Shown in pieces: positions 12,497-24,926 of a stretch of DNA of 64,000 nucleotides; positions within the stretch are counted from its first letter, which is position 1; every line of letters begins with the position of its first letter. The translations under genes were made by a program, and so were the position numbers. The DNA comes from Hemerocallis citrina (lineage: Eukaryota; Streptophyta; Magnoliopsida; Asparagales; Asphodelaceae). The stretch covers positions 186,603,947 to 186,667,946 of the forward strand of contig CM030366.1 in the NCBI GenBank assembly GCA_017893485.1, in the 5' to 3' direction. Under the pieces are notes generated by a model that was not told the origin of the DNA, did not search any database, and saw only the letters and a list, made by a program, of their open reading frames with translations.

Positions 12497-13630
12497 ATGG
12501 CCGATAACAAGATGAAGATCAAGAGATTCGATGGGCGTGACTTCGCGATGTGGAAGATTCAGATGATAGCATTTCTTCGTCAGAAAGATCTTGATGGTCC
12601 GTTGTTTGATGAAAAGCTGGTAGGTGCAGACAAGGATGTGAAGGTCTTGGCGGATTGGAATCGCTTAGATCAGAAGGCATTGGGGTAGATTTAGTTGGGG
12701 CTGAGTAGGAAGGCGTTATTTCATATCTTGAAGGCAAAGACCACAAAGGAGGATATGGAGATTCTTACGGATATGTATGAGAAACCGTCGGCATCTAATC
12801 AAATTCTTCATTTGAAGAAATTAGTTAATATGAAGTTGAGGGAAGGGGGTTCAATAGCAGAGCATGTGAACAATTACTGTATGGTTTACAACCAGATGGA
12901 AGCTGCAGGTTTGAAGTTTTCAGAGAGGGAGCAGTCATTGTTACTTCTATCTACTTTACCCGATAATTATGGTACGGTAGAACAGACTATTACAGGCACT
13001 ATGACAGATTCGACAACTCTACAGGATGTGGTGAGTAGCATTCTGAACGATGAGGTGAGAAGGGTGAGAACGGGGGATATCCATCATCATCTTCTAGAGA
13101 TTATACCATGTACGTTGAGACGTGGGAGATCTAAGAGTAGTCGAAGAAGAAAAGATCAGAGTGGTTCATCTGAGAGTGGGTCTGATGACAGCGATGGGGG
13201 ACATGGGTCTGAGTGCTGGTATTGTCATAAGAAGGGTCACATGATGCGCAGTTGTAAGGCTTATATGAAGAAAAAGCAGGAGAAACCAAAGAAAGATACC
13301 CCAAAGGAAGCTCAAGTGGGGCTTGTTGAGAATCTATGCTTATCAGCTCGGTAGGAGTTGAGCACTCAAGATTGGTGTATTGATTCAGGAGCTTCTTTTC
13401 ATTGTACTCCGAGGAGAGAGGTATTTGATGACTACGAGGAGGGTTCTTTTAGAGATGTGATCGTGGGGAATGGTCACCGGTGTCCTGTACGTGGGGTTAG
13501 TACTGTTCGCGTGAACACCATTGATGATCAAAGTTTTGACTTGCGGGAGACAAGACATGTTCCAGATTTGAAGGAAAATTTTATCTCGATTGGAAGGCTA
13601 GACAAGGAGAGGTTGTCTACTACAGTTAGT
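12497..13630 (+). pseudogene. Copia gag and protease, decayed and interrupted
   Basis: One frame from ATG 12497 (MADNKMKIKRFDGRDFAMWK) encodes a copia gag (UBN2 type). In-frame TAG codons fall at 12686, 12692 and 13352; there is no frameshift. A CCHC zinc knuckle (CWYCHKKGHMMRSC) lies near 13213-13254, and the aspartic protease motif (WCIDSGASFH) near 13373. The frame runs into the solo LTR at 13631, inside the TSD TTAGT, and resumes at 17062. All three stops are TAG, so the protein cannot be made as one piece without suppression. Confidence 0.9.
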
Positions 13631-16600
13631 TGTGGCGCCCCGAATTTTCAATATGATATTCAGAAATACGTGCCTAGCATCAACTTCAATTGTAATAGTA
13701 AATATAGCAAAAACACAGATAATTTTTTTTAACTTTTATTACATTAATTCTTTACAAAACACAGCGAAAAACAAATACCTTGAATTACAAATTCTTTCTT
13801 TTACAATACATTCTTTTACAATTTTCATAAGCCACAACATCAATCTAGCACATGCATCCAAATCCCAAGCTATAGGTACCTACCTGTAAAACATGAGGCT
13901 AGAGATAACCCTAACCCCCAAAACTATAGGGGTCAGCCATAACGGTGTGAGTGACATAAAATTAAATGCAACATAAATGAAACATAGGGAATAGAGTCAT
14001 AAACAACATGTACCAACAGCAAGAATAAATGAAATAAGAAATAACAATAAATAAAACATGAAAACATCAAGTGAAACTAGGCTAAGTGTCAAGTGTAGAA
14101 AAACTGAAAACAACATGCATAAAACCAAGTCAAGAAAACACCAATGCTATATGCTGACTCTCTAATGCATACTTGTCGGATTCTATGCATCTCACTCTAC
14201 ATAGGTCAGGTGCAAGCCCTTAACGTTTTTCACTTGATAGGGTTAAATCTCCCGCTATGCAACTAATCTTATTACGATGACTACTATGAGATTTAGACAT
14301 TCTGCCAGTATTGGTTCTCGTCCTTGGAATACTGGAGGCCAATCCCACCTGCGGATCATCCTGTGACCCTTACGTCCATCGTCCCGGAAACTGGAGATTG
14401 CCTCACTCCGCAGGTCATCCTGGAACCCTCATTGCACAAACATCCCATGAGCGTCGCTCTCGTTCTCGGAATGCTGGAGATCAATCCCACTCCGCAGATT
14501 ACTTTGTGGCCCATACGTCCATTGTCCCGGAATACTGTGGAATATCTCACTCCTTGGATCATCCTGGAGTCCATAACTCACGTTTGCACCCATTTCGTCA
14601 TATCACCATCTAGTGCATGTCCTTATCTTGTTAAGTTAATTAATTATTTACGAATCTCCTAGAGTTGGTGTACCCTACCGGACTGAATTCAACTGATCAC
14701 AATACAGCCACAACTGGCCAAATCACACAACCTCAACTGCCGGTGCCTAGGGTCCCACACATCCTCTAAGGACTCACAACTCAACCATCACACAAAAACT
14801 TTTCAATAAAAACTCACAAATCCATCATCAAAATGTTTATAATAAGAAAACCTCTTAAATCAACAAAATTCAAATTCATTTAATGTGCTCATAAAATTCC
14901 AGAATTCAAATAAAATATTAAAACCATTAAATAACAAAAAAATCATATTTCTAAGTCGAAGAATATCACCAAAACATCAATTCCTTGAAAGCACATATAG
15001 CTCACATAATAAGGTCACGAGAATACATTTAAAACTTTCTTATAAATAAAATATAACTCTGTAAAATACTGAAATTTGTAGTAAAAATATCATCTAAAAC
15101 AGTAGATTAACAATCCATAATATCAAAGAAATAACCATTTAAAAGAAACGAAGAAAATACGACAAATCAGCCAAAAGAACAACTGACGGTCGACCGCTCA
15201 AGAAGGGTAGTCAACTGTCAACTGCGAATTTCTCACAATAAGAGCATGACGGTCGACCATGACGTGCCATATACACAGGTTGGGTTTTTGTGCATATTTC
15301 GACTGATACGCAATTAAAACTTGGTTAAATCAAAATCTAATTTCCTGAGATGATCCAACATATCTTGTATAACATATAGGAGCTATTAAAACACATCAAA
15401 ACATATCAAGATTTCAAAGTAGAAAATTTTCACAAAATCTTTCAAGATCAGCAACATATATGTTTATGTATTCATACGAGAGTTTAAGCACTAGTTTAAG
15501 CATCAAAATTCGCCAAATAGGAGTAGTCTACTGTTCAAAACCATCTCAGTGCCAAAACAATTGAAATCCAATCAAAACCCGATCAAAATTTCACAAAATC
15601 TTCAAAACAATATATAGGAATATGAAATGTGTGTATGTGTGTATTTGTGCATCAGTAACTTCAAGAACTCATTGTATATTTATAGTATGAAGTTTAAAAC
15701 CATCTCATCGATAAAACAAATCAAAACCAATCGAAAAGCTTCGCAAAACACAAAAACTCAATTTTCGGCCATCCCCTTCAGACCCGAATACAAAATTCTT
15801 TTTTTTACTTCAAAACTTGATCTTTTTAATCTATTAAACCTTTTCATAACTTGCTATACATAAACCCTACTAATCCCAACAGTTACTCATGAATATACAC
15901 AATTATAACATGCAAACAATCAAGTTTTACTTTATTAAGGCCTCAAACAGATCATATGCATAGTATACACCGTAAGGTTAGGTTTTGTTCATCTTTATGC
16001 AATAATCAGTACACAACTCATCTTTGCAAGCAAAACAGCAAGTATACAAGAGAAAACAACCTACTCATGATTTCTATTAGGTTCTTTAACAATCACAAGT
16101 CATCAGATTAGGGTTTCAAGCATCGATAGTGTAGTTTCATGAAAAAAATCACTTTTTAATTCATCTACTAATCAAAATTCATTATATCTTCATACCATCA
16201 TCTAACATGCTTTTTAATAGATAAATCATCACATACAACGTGCTTAGAACAATAAGAAAACAACATAAGTCACTCACCTTATTGAACAATCAACCGAAGA
16301 TAATAAAGAAATAAGAAAAATCCCTCATTCGCAAGAAAACCATGACCTCGCTTTAAAACTCCAAGAAAATAATAATAAGAAATCCATTTGTGTTGTGCAG
16401 CAAAGAGACGGTTGCACCCCACCTTAAATAGGCCGGAAATCCAAGTAATTAAGGTTTTGAATAGATTTGTAAAATACCTATTTTAAATATATCTTTACAT
16501 ATATAGATCCTCATACTTGGAAGTTAAATAAAACCATCTTAATTAAGATTTAAAAACAAGAATAGTCCCTCTATTGTCAGCCGGCACTGTTTTGAAAACC

Positions 16601-17056
16601 CAAAAAAATGAAATTGCACTTTTGCCCCTGTAAGTGGCAATTTTGCAAAACGACCATTCTTTATCAAAACTTATAAAATAAAACAAATTTATTATATAAA
16701 AAAAAGTAAACTCTTTACCTCTGAGTTGACTAGGCATTATACCCAGCCCAGAAATTCGAAAATCTAGAGCTTTCACTCCAAGTGGTAATTTTGCACAAAA
16801 ATCTCTTTTTTTGTAATATTTGCAAATAGGTCCAATAATTATTAGAAAAATCCAAAAAATTCAGAAATAATATCTAATAATAAATAATGAGTTTTTCCAA
16901 AATAATTTTTGACTTTGAACTTCCCAAGAAAATATTTGGGCGTGTTTTGCACGTGTAAAAAGGTAAATTTCAGAAAAATATTTATTAAATCACCAAAAAT
17001 CATATTAATTTATTTACTAATCTTAAAAGTATTATTTAAAAATCTGGGGTATTATA
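13631..17056 (-). mobile_element. Large gypsy-type solo LTR (TSD TTAGT)
   Basis: Exact TSD TTAGT lies at 13626-13630 and 17057-17061. Ends are TGTGGCGCCCCGAATTTT and, complemented from the right, TATAATACCCCAGATTTT. Compared with the solo LTR at 60120-63499 the orientation is minus. It is AT-rich with no coding sequence. It contains a degenerate tandem repeat (about 14300-14580, Pro/Cys-rich when translated but not a gene) and a GGTCGACCG-containing stretch near 15186-15260. A TATTTAAG box on the minus strand near 16425 may be its TATA. At 3.43 kb it is very long for a solo LTR. Confidence 0.82.
14300..14580. repeat. Degenerate tandem repeats inside the solo LTR
   Basis: The phrases GGAATACTGGAG, TCCCACTCCGCAG, ATCATCCTGG and TACGTCCATCGTCCCGG recur two or three times at roughly 110-130 bp spacing. 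Open frames on both strands here are a by-product of the repeats. Confidence 0.6.
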
Positions 17057-17061
17057 TTAGT

Positions 17062-17169
17062 AATGGGGAGTGGTGTATAACTGCAGGTTCAAGGGTGATT
17101 GCAAAAGGGAAGCGTGAGGGAACGTTGTATTTGCTTAGAGACGTGAGGAGTGTTTCTCTTGTAGTTGAT
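17062..17169 (+). pseudogene. Copia gag-pre-integrase piece between two insertions
   Basis: The frame resumes exactly after the TSD: NGEWCITAGSRVIAKGKREG then TLYLLRDVRSVSLVVD, a gag-pre-integrase signature. It is cut at 17170 by the second solo LTR. Confidence 0.85.
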
Positions 17170-19760
17170 TGTCATGCCCCGCTTTCCAAAACTATGGAAT
17201 GCATGCACGTGACATGGCCCAGCGAATAACTTGCATCATCCATGAGCTGTTATCGATTTAACTCAAACATGAAGTAATACAACCACGCATGCAATAAAAG
17301 AAGTAATCACATGAATAACAATACTTGGAATTTAAGCATAAAATAACCAACATAATACAAATCCAACATCTAGAATCAAGAATAACATTATTCGGGTCAA
17401 AAGCCCACGAATACAAGAATTAACAACATTATTCAATTATTGAAGTTCTCAAAAAGAAACAATAATTATTAAGCGGCGCAGCATAACAATAAAAAGGTCA
17501 TAACTCATGCAATATAAGTCGGAATTCAAAAATTCTGGAAGTTCTGGAAATTAGAAACATGGGACTACATTTCATATTTAGAAAGTTATTGATTTTAATG
17601 ACATTATCTAGGTCGAAACATCATGATAATGTTCAGGTTGGCAATAAATTTCAGGGTTTTAGTATATTCTTCATGGACAAAAAGATTAAAAATCTTATAA
17701 ATGATGAATTAGGGGTTGACAACATAAATCACAGCAAGTTACATTTATGTGAACATGGTATTAAGATGTATAATGTCCATAATCTTACTACTCACAATCA
17801 ACTAACGCACCAACATCAATCATATAAACAATAAACACTAGTATACAATCTACAATTGTTGTATAATGTCATGACATGAAATGCAATAACAATCCCTATT
17901 TCTGTAATCAGTAATTAACTATATAAATGCATGTAAGATCTCAATAAGTCTGAGGCAAAAAGACGGCACGAAGTCAAGACTACTACTTGGATTCGCTTGT
18001 GTAAATCCGTAGTATCCCTACGATGAACAACAATAAACAATATACGATATTCAATTTGGATCTACTTGTAGAATTCAATAAACAATCTCGAATACGATTC
18101 AGTATAATTCGAGGGTCAGATGACTTGTCTTTAGATGACGTTAGATTAATCCAAATACGTGAAAAATAACGGGATAGGAATCTCGGCGACGAACTACGAA
18201 CACGAAGCACTAACACGTGCGAACCACGTGCAAAACAACAACACAGCACACAACACCAATCATCGATCCCCTGATCTTCTACTCCACAACAGCAAACTCC
18301 CTAACCAAATTGGCAAAACACCAAACACGCATAGCGGATCTGAACAACAAACACACAAACACACAAACACCCAATCCCCTCTCTTTCAGAACACCGAACA
18401 GCGACTCCCCACACCCAATCAGAACAGCAAACAGTAGACTCACCCACTGGTTCTCCTTCTCCTTCCTCACTTCGACAGAGAGAGAGAGCACGGGAAAGTT
18501 CGGCGGCAACAATGATGCAATGCTGAGGCGACTGGCGATGGGGGCGCTCGGGACGATGGCAACGCTGCGGTCGGGAAATGACGGCAGTGGTGGAGAACGG
18601 CGACAACAAGCAAACTCTGTTTTGCTCGAAAATAGGGGAGACGAGAACGGCAGGGGGGATCTTCGGTGGATGGCAAATCTTAGCAATGGCAACTTGGAGT
18701 GAGTGGTGACTGAGGAGGAGTAGCGGCAGAGCTTCGGCAGTCGATGGGTTCGATGAGAATCCAGAGGAAGAAGAAGATGGAGGCTCGGAGGAGTAGGCGA
18801 CTGGCGAGCGTCTGAGTACGGCAATGGCGAGTGGTTGACTGAGGCGGGGTGAGGACGACGAAATCGACGGTGCTACGGTGTTTGTCGTGGTTCTGGTTGC
18901 TGGCGGGGTGAGGGGATGATGAGGAGTAGTGGCGAAGGGAGGTGAAGGTGGAAGACGAGTCGAGGGTCGAGGTTGAAGACGATGGGGTGCTCACTCTGTT
19001 TCGTTTCGAAACAGAGAAGGAGAGGGGAATGGGGGGAGAGAGAGAGATACAGGGAGGGGTGAGTTATTATAAAATATATTATATGTATATAGTTATTATT
19101 ATAATAATGGGGGAGATAGAAAGGCTGATTATTAGGATTCAAATTTGGGGGTTACAGGATGTGATGTGGTTATGAGTGATTGTGGGGATTGTGGGGGAGA
19201 AGATCGGGGATTGGCTGGTCAATAACAGATTAGAGGGAGATTTGGATTAATGGGTATTGGGTTTAGGGTAGGCTAGGATCCAATAAGAGATGAGATTCAT
19301 ATTACTAAATAATAATGCAAGATTATATTAAAATCAATAGGCTTTAACAAAAGTAGTAATAATAATACTAATAATAAAAATAATAATGACAATAATAATA
19401 ATAACAATAATAATAATAATAATAACAATACTGATAATAATACTATTACATGACGAAATATAGTTTGGATTCATAATAACAATAATAATAATGAAGTTAT
19501 GTAACGAAATAGGAATTGAGTTTCACAAATTTATTAAAGTAAATCAAAATATTTTTGATTTGACTAAAATATAAATAGTCGATCAACTATAAAATGGAAA
19601 GTACAGTTAAAACACACCGTTATTCGTAATAAACAAAATTTTCGATCAGAAAAGATTTTGATAGAAATTCAAAAATGAATTTAACACAAACTAAATTTAT
19701 AAATAATCGAAACACAGAAAATTATTCAGAAAATATGTATTTACGGGAACTGGGGTTACA
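17170..19760 (-). mobile_element. Second gypsy-type solo LTR (TSD TTGAT/TTGAC)
   Basis: Ends are TGTCATGCCCCGCTTTCC on the left and, complemented from the right, TGTAACCCCAGTTCCCGT. Flanks TTGAT (17165-17169) and TTGAC (19761-19765) differ at one base. On the minus strand a CT-rich leader follows an AT-rich TATA-like region near 19080, as in the copy at 60120-63499. Several overlapping ORFs at 18160-18990 have no recognisable motif and are probably leader sequence, not genes. An AAT microsatellite lies at 19350-19490. Confidence 0.78.
19350..19490. repeat. Imperfect AAT/ATA microsatellite
   Basis: Runs of AATAATAATAAC and similar trinucleotide units fill this stretch inside the solo LTR. Confidence 0.85.
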
Positions 19761-19765
19761 TTGAC

Positions 19766-20366
19766 TCTCAGCCGGAATCGAGTAGTAGATTGTGTGGGGT
19801 GCAATGGAGTTCTTTCAGTTGTGGAGGAGAGGTTACTAATTTAGTGGGAGCTGCTGGCTATGGAAGTGATCCTAGAAGACAAGACGTTGCTGCGGTGAGG
19901 GTACTTGCAAATTGGCAGTTGAAGCTTCAAGTCGCTCTTGTATGATAAAGAGCACTGGTATCGATATGCGGTGTGATGTCGATGAGGGTAACCGAATTGG
20001 GACTGTAGGGGTTGAGTAGTCTGCGGATATTGTGGATGTGTCGTCCATGAAGATTTCTAGTGCAGAGGGTGTATTAAGAGGCTTTGAACCATGTCCGGTG
20101 TTGGTGGAGATTTTGTGAGTTGGGAAGTCTCATAACACAGAATCCGACACGGGAGATTGTTTCTCCGGTATTCGTGCTCTATACGATTGGTAGAGCACAT
20201 CCTTCATGAGGCGATGAGGGGTGGTTGGTACACTCTGCGTGGTGGAGTGGCGGAGGTGCTCTTCATGAGAGTGAAGAGTACTTAGGTCTTCCATAAAAGT
20301 GGGAGATTGGCAGAGATAATGTGAGGTGAAGATTGCAATAACTTTGAAGCGTTGTGTATTTGGTCC
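19766..20366 (+). pseudogene. Copia 3' internal region without recognisable pol
   Basis: The copia frame reopens after the TSD and stays open for about 60 codons (SQPESSSRLCGVQWSSFSCG onward) to a TGA near 19941. It matches no copia integrase, RT or RNase H motif that I know. The rest has stops in all plus frames. This supports a gag-only, non-autonomous element. Confidence 0.5.
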
Positions 20367-20377
20367 AAGTGGGAGAT
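20367..20377 (+). other. Copia polypurine tract
   Basis: AAGTGGGAGAT immediately precedes the 3' LTR start TGTTAGG, as usual for copia elements. Confidence 0.88.
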
Positions 20378-21086
20378 TGTTAGGAATTGTGGCCTCAAAT
20401 ACACGTAGGCACTGAGTACTTGAAGTTGGAGAAGAAGAGGATGAGACAAAGAAGCAAGAGAAGACAAGCAGTGAGTAAAAGAATGCAGTCTAGAGAGTTG
20501 CGGTCGACCGACCTGGGGGTGCCGTCGTCCGACCTAGTCTGCTGAGAGTTCTTCGAGTGTAAAGGTCAAACAGAGGAGAGGACGGTCGACTGACCTTGGG
20601 GGTGCAGTCGACCGGTCAGCTCTCAGGTCTGGACTTACACGTTGAGGTCGACCGACCTTGGGGGTGCAGTCGACTGACTTCGTTGGATGATTGTTTTTGG
20701 GCTTACGAGTTTAAAGGCCTAATTGCTAGATTTGTGTTTATCTTTTAGGATTTTCCTGGGGGCTATATATATAGCCGTAAACTCTAGGGTTAGAATCAAT
20801 TTTGTGTAATCAAGAGGTGAGCCGTTATCATTGTTCAACTTCAAGAGGGGATTGTGCCGAGTGTTTCAAAGGTGAGAGAGGGAGATTGAGAGTTGTAATC
20901 TCATTGTAATCTTTGTATTTCTTGGGGAATAAGAAGTATTGGTTATCTATAAATATTGATTGTGTTCTTATGAGATCTTGCATATGTTGTGGTGGCTTGT
21001 TGTTGGTTCATCTAAGTCTTGGAAGTTTCTATTGCTTGTGGTGTGTTTCCGCTATCACTACGAGTTGTGGGGTAGATCCTCCGAAA
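20378..21086 (+). repeat. Copia 3' LTR
   Basis: Aligns with the 5' LTR from TGTTAGGAATTGTGG to the end. It shares the GGTCGACCG/CCTTGGGGGTGC blocks with substitutions, and a TATATATA box near 20767. The last three bases differ from the 5' LTR. Confidence 0.92.
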
Positions 21087-21415
21087 ATTGCTACTTTATA
21101 TTGTTTTATTTTCAGTCGCTACTTCATCTTGTTATTGTAGCGAACTGTTTATCGTATTGCTGTCATTCTAGTATATTGTATTTCCATTCACTTTGACCCG
21201 AAGTATATGTTTTTGTTTTCCAGATGATGGTTATATATTGGTTATTTATTTCTTTCATGTTCATGTGATCAATATTATTGTCAGTGTGGATGTGTTTTAT
21301 ATGCTTTTTAAGATCATGACTGTACAGCTTATGGATGATGTAAGTGTGAATGCTTATATCATTCGCTGGGACTTAGTTGCGTGCCAGTATTTTCGTACTG
21401 GGAAGCGGAGCGTGA
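21087..21415 (+). repeat. 3' end of a gypsy-type LTR remnant
   Basis: Ends GGGAAGCGGAGCGTGACA, the same 3' end as the LTRs ending at 38934 and 63499. The sequence upstream of each end also matches (GACCCGAAGTATATGTTT, then ATCATTCGCTGGGACTTAG). Its left part lies before the copia at 11690-11758. It abuts the receptor-kinase pseudogene. Confidence 0.8.
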
Positions 21416-21416
21416 C

Positions 21417-22680
21417 AACTTTGCAAGTCCGAAGTCACCCACTATAGCAACCATGTCATTGTCGGGAAGAATGTTGCTAGGTTTTAGATCCCAATGAATG
21501 ATTTGTACTTGGCAGCCATGATGCATATAATCTAATGCATCGACAACATCGATGACCATGTTTAACCTCTGAAGTAAGCAAACACCTTTTTCGCCATAAA
21601 ACCATGGTTCAATGTATTCGTTAGGCATGAATTCAAACATTAGAGCTTTGAAATTATTATCTTCTGAATCAATTGATGAGTAAGAGGTAAGGATATAGAT
21701 GAGATTACAATGGCAGATGTGTCATCTGTGAAACTCATCAAAGCTCCCTGCTCTTTGAGATTGAACACCTTCACTGCTACAATTGTACTACCATGATCCA
21801 AGCTCCCTTTAAACACCGAACCGTAAGTTCCCATTCCTATCTGATTATCTTTGGAGAACCCGTAAGTTGCTTTTGCTAGTTCACTGTACGAAGCTCTGAG
21901 GTATTGATCCTCCAACAAACTCAAAGAGATTTTTTTTTGTATTGGCTTTCTTTCCCAACAAATAAGAAGAAGAGAATCGAACAAACTAAAGGTAATGCTA
22001 GAAATTACTTTCATGACTTTAAGCAAAAGATACAATCATGTTTTCTTATGTGATTATGTGGGACATGGAGGCAAGTGAAAAGTTTGAACTCCCCAACAAT
22101 TCCCATCATTTCCTGAGAGTGAGGTCACAGTGGCATTTTGGAAGATTCCCTTCATTGGAACTTCTCCTTGAATATGGTTGAAAAAGATATTTGGGTAGGT
22201 GAGATGCAAGCTCCTTAGAAAGACTGGAATCAGTCGTAACAAGTTGTTCTGAGAAAGTTCTAGCACTTCTATTTCCTTCAAATTGCTTAAAGACGAAGGG
22301 ATGCTCCCGTTGAGAAGATTTTGACTGAAATCCGAAGTTCCCAAGAGTTGACAATCCCCTAATATGCTGGGAATTTCACCAGTTAGCTTGTATCCATTAA
22401 TATCTAAATCTCCCAAATATTTCATGTGGTTGACTTCAGAAGGAATACGACCAACAAGAGAGTTATATGATAGAACACCTTTCCTTAGTGACGAGAGGCT
22501 AAAATATTCTTTAGGTATTGAACCATTGAATCGATTTTCATCCAAGCCCAATTCGTCTAGTTGTTGAAGATTTCCAAGGCTTGAATTTAGGGAACCATCC
22601 AAATTATTTTCAAATTAATAGAGGTATACCAATTGAGGGAGATTACTGAACGACGAGGGTATGCTTCCTACTAATTGTTT
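21417..22680 (-). pseudogene. LRR receptor-like kinase, C-terminal half (EFR/Xa21 class), decayed
   Basis: Minus strand, read from 22680 down: an LRR stretch (VGSIPSSFSNLPQLVYLY, then LDGSLNSSLGNLQQLDELGL, NRFNGSIPKEYFSLSSLRKG, KLTGEIPSILGDCQLLGTSD), a cysteine-bearing end of the ectodomain (GNDGNCWGVQTFHLPPCP), and a juxtamembrane/kinase N-lobe (IGMGTYGSVFKGSLDHGSTI, VAVKVFNLKEQGALMSF). Next come a frame break and the C-lobe core MFEFMPNEYIEPWF, then HWDLKPSNILPDNDMVAIVG and DFGLAKLSR. The catalytic HRD is HWD, so the Arg is replaced. The hydrophobic transmembrane stretch is broken by stops. The 3' end is cut by the LTR at 21415. This subfamily senses microbial ligands, but this copy cannot be functional. 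Confidence 0.9.
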
Positions 22681-24112
22681 CTAACGTAACAATAAATAGT
22701 GTAAACTCTAGTTGTTGTGCATGTTCATGCAAACGTTCTTGAACTCTTGAAAGTAGTTCTCATTCGTTTTGATCTATCGTATTATCGAATCTTGTTTAAC
22801 CCTTTAGTGCTTTATTCAAATCTTGAACCATTCGTTATATGCTCATGTTGAACCGTTCAATTCGATATCCTTCGATTCGATATTCATAGAAAGACCCATA
22901 AAATTTCATTTTCATGACACCACACTGCATATATCGCACGAGCACAACTTAGAGATATATATGCATATAAATATATATTTGATTCAAGATTATTTTGATT
23001 GTGTCACAATGCGGTAGTATAATTAAAATTCTTAGATTCGACATTGTAGAAGTAATAATTTTCTGACATATTAATTGTAGAGATTTGGTCTAACTACTAA
23101 AGATGAATGCGAATACATTTCTGGGTATAGAATTATATATTTGTAAATCGTGATTCCAAAACAAAATAATGGATGTTGCTTCCCTGTTGTCTGCCTAATT
23201 TTGTATAGAGAATTAGACTCAGTCCCTGCAACCAAAATTAGTGTTTTATAAGTTTACCTTGTCACCCTCTGAGTGTAGATTCCAGATTATCTTACAGTTT
23301 TACAAACCAACTTGTAGGTTGTGAGCGATTCAACTTTTAGCATTGTAACGTCATATTTTTCAGATTTCCAGATTTAGATGTGTTGTTCCCGTAAACTGTT
23401 TGAAATAACTATTTATTAATGGAACTCTAATCTGAGACAGACCTAAATATTAATTGACACGGTTATGAATTAAATCTGAATTTTGGATGATTTACAAATG
23501 ATTTTACAGTAGAATTATTAGCATGAGAAGTTGACCTTATACTGTTGCCCGAACATTGTACCTGTAAACAGCTATTTTTGTTAAGCCCTACTACTAACTT
23601 TAGAATGTGTTGTTTGAAAAGGCGTCGGAACCAGCAGGGAGTCTACTTTCTAGAACCCCTGACGGAATCGATTTTGATTTCCTATAGCAGCGGAAAAGTG
23701 AGTTTTTGTATAATAGTGTATTGCTGTCTAGAATTGCAATGTTCCTAAATACAAATGTGTTATTGTTCGTATTTATTAAATTAAGCTAATACAGTAGACC
23801 GATAGAACAAATCTATATCATGCATTGCATAGTTCTTGATACTCTCTCAATACTTTCTTAATATATTCTTGATATTTGTCCTGATTACCATTCTGTTTCT
23901 ATCGTATCATACATTGTTATCATAATTATTGTTATTGTTCTGGGTGGCGGAACTAAGTGCCACGTAGAACGTGTCATATGGAGCTAAATGTCACTTAGAA
24001 CTAAGTGCCACATCGTGAGAATTGACAGGGGCCACATCTAGAATCTGGAGGGTCCATCTCTAGAATATGCGGGGCCCACCTCTAGAATCCAATATCTTAA
24101 GAAGTGAAATGA
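22681..24112. other. Probable decayed gypsy LTR sequence; no gene seen
   Basis: The text resembles the interior of the solo LTR at 60120-63499 (ATTCCAGATT, TGACGGAATCGATTTTGATT-like phrases and GTTCTGGGTGGCGGAACTAAGTG near the end). No convincing coding sequence or termini are present. Confidence 0.45.
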
Positions 24113-24114
24113 CT

Positions 24115-24926
24115 GTCTTGATACCATTGTTTTCATTGACAGGGCTAGCCCTGAGTTCCTAGGGGCCCAAGGCGAAAGACCCAAATAATTATTTTTGGGG
24201 TCCCTAAATTTTTTTATGCGCAAAATACGTGCCTATATTTACAAGAAAATACAAATTTGGAAGCCCTAAAATTACAAAAAATTCAGGGGCCTGATGTGGT
24301 CGCCTTACCTGCCTCAAGGTAGGGGTCGGCCCTGAATATGATGAACAACCAAGCAAGTAGATTGCACCAATCACACAAAATTTGTTCCGGTTTGGGCGAA
24401 CCCTAATCCGGTAAAAAATATTGAGAGATATTATTCAATTGGAGTAGATTACAATGAGTTAGTTACGAAACTCACTCACCAAGAAGTATCTATTGAGCAT
24501 CACTTACAATGAAAGAAATATCAATGAAGTACTACATCTCTCAATAGAAAATATTATAATATACAGAGATATAGAGAATCCATAGATTTAATCTTGATAC
24601 AATAAGCGTCTGATATATATTGATGAAGAAGCCACATGATAGGAGTCGTACGGTCTAACTTGGAGTACAAAATGAGTTCAAACGGTTACCCAAATACAAG
24701 CCCAATAATAATCCAGCTGCCGGGGCAGTTGAACGCATTTGGTATGATTCCAAACAGTAGGTTTGGACAGTCAAGGGCAATCGACTGTCAAATAGAGTGT
24801 GTTGTTGTTGTTGCCTCTGTTTGCATTGCTGCTGCTGCTTCTTCCCTCCATCAATGCTTCGACCTTCCTTCGCTTTGCGGCCTTCTCTTCTTATCGAAAA
24901 CAAGTATGCACGACATATACCCAACA
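24115..24926 (-). repeat. Copia LTR plus primer-binding site, interrupted by a hAT MITE
   Basis: On the minus strand the LTR starts TGTTGGGTATATGTCG at 24926. It runs left through sequence homologous to 6880-7585 and ends next to TGGTATCAAGAC (24126-24115), a primer-binding site. The hAT MITE at 24140-24334 lies just inside its end. No PPT precedes it, so this looks like a 5' LTR whose internal region has been lost. Confidence 0.65.
24140..24334. mobile_element. hAT-type MITE (CAGGGC termini)
   Basis: Begins CAGGGCTAGCCCTGAG and ends GGGGTCGGCCCTG. The interior contains CGCAAAATACGTGCCTATAT, shared with the hairpin MITE at 37730-37911. The 8-bp flanks TTCATTGA and AATATGAT do not match, so no TSD can be claimed. 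Confidence 0.65.

Larger units (their letters stand above)
11759..21086 (+). mobile_element. Non-autonomous Ty1/copia element (gag-protease only), with two nested solo LTRs
   Basis: Both LTRs are present (11759-12470 and 20378-21086), with a PBS at 12473 and a PPT at 20367-20377. Flanking ATTGT (11754-11758) and ATTGC (21087-21091) match at 4 of 5 positions. Two later insertions (13631-17056 and 17170-19760) interrupt it; without them the element is about 3.3 kb. It encodes gag, a zinc knuckle, protease and a gag-pre-integrase stretch, but I find no integrase, RT or RNase H. By eye the first ~320 bp of the two LTRs differ at about 27 positions, so it is not recent. Confidence 0.88.

Noticed and set aside
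14311..14662. Open frames with Cys/Pro-rich repeats
   Set aside because: Tandem degenerate DNA repeats inside a solo LTR give the pattern; no start context or homology.
18217..18994. Several overlapping ORFs on both strands (up to 181 codons)
   Set aside because: They lie inside a solo LTR, in its CT-rich leader, and show no family motif. Overlap on both strands is typical of base-composition bias.
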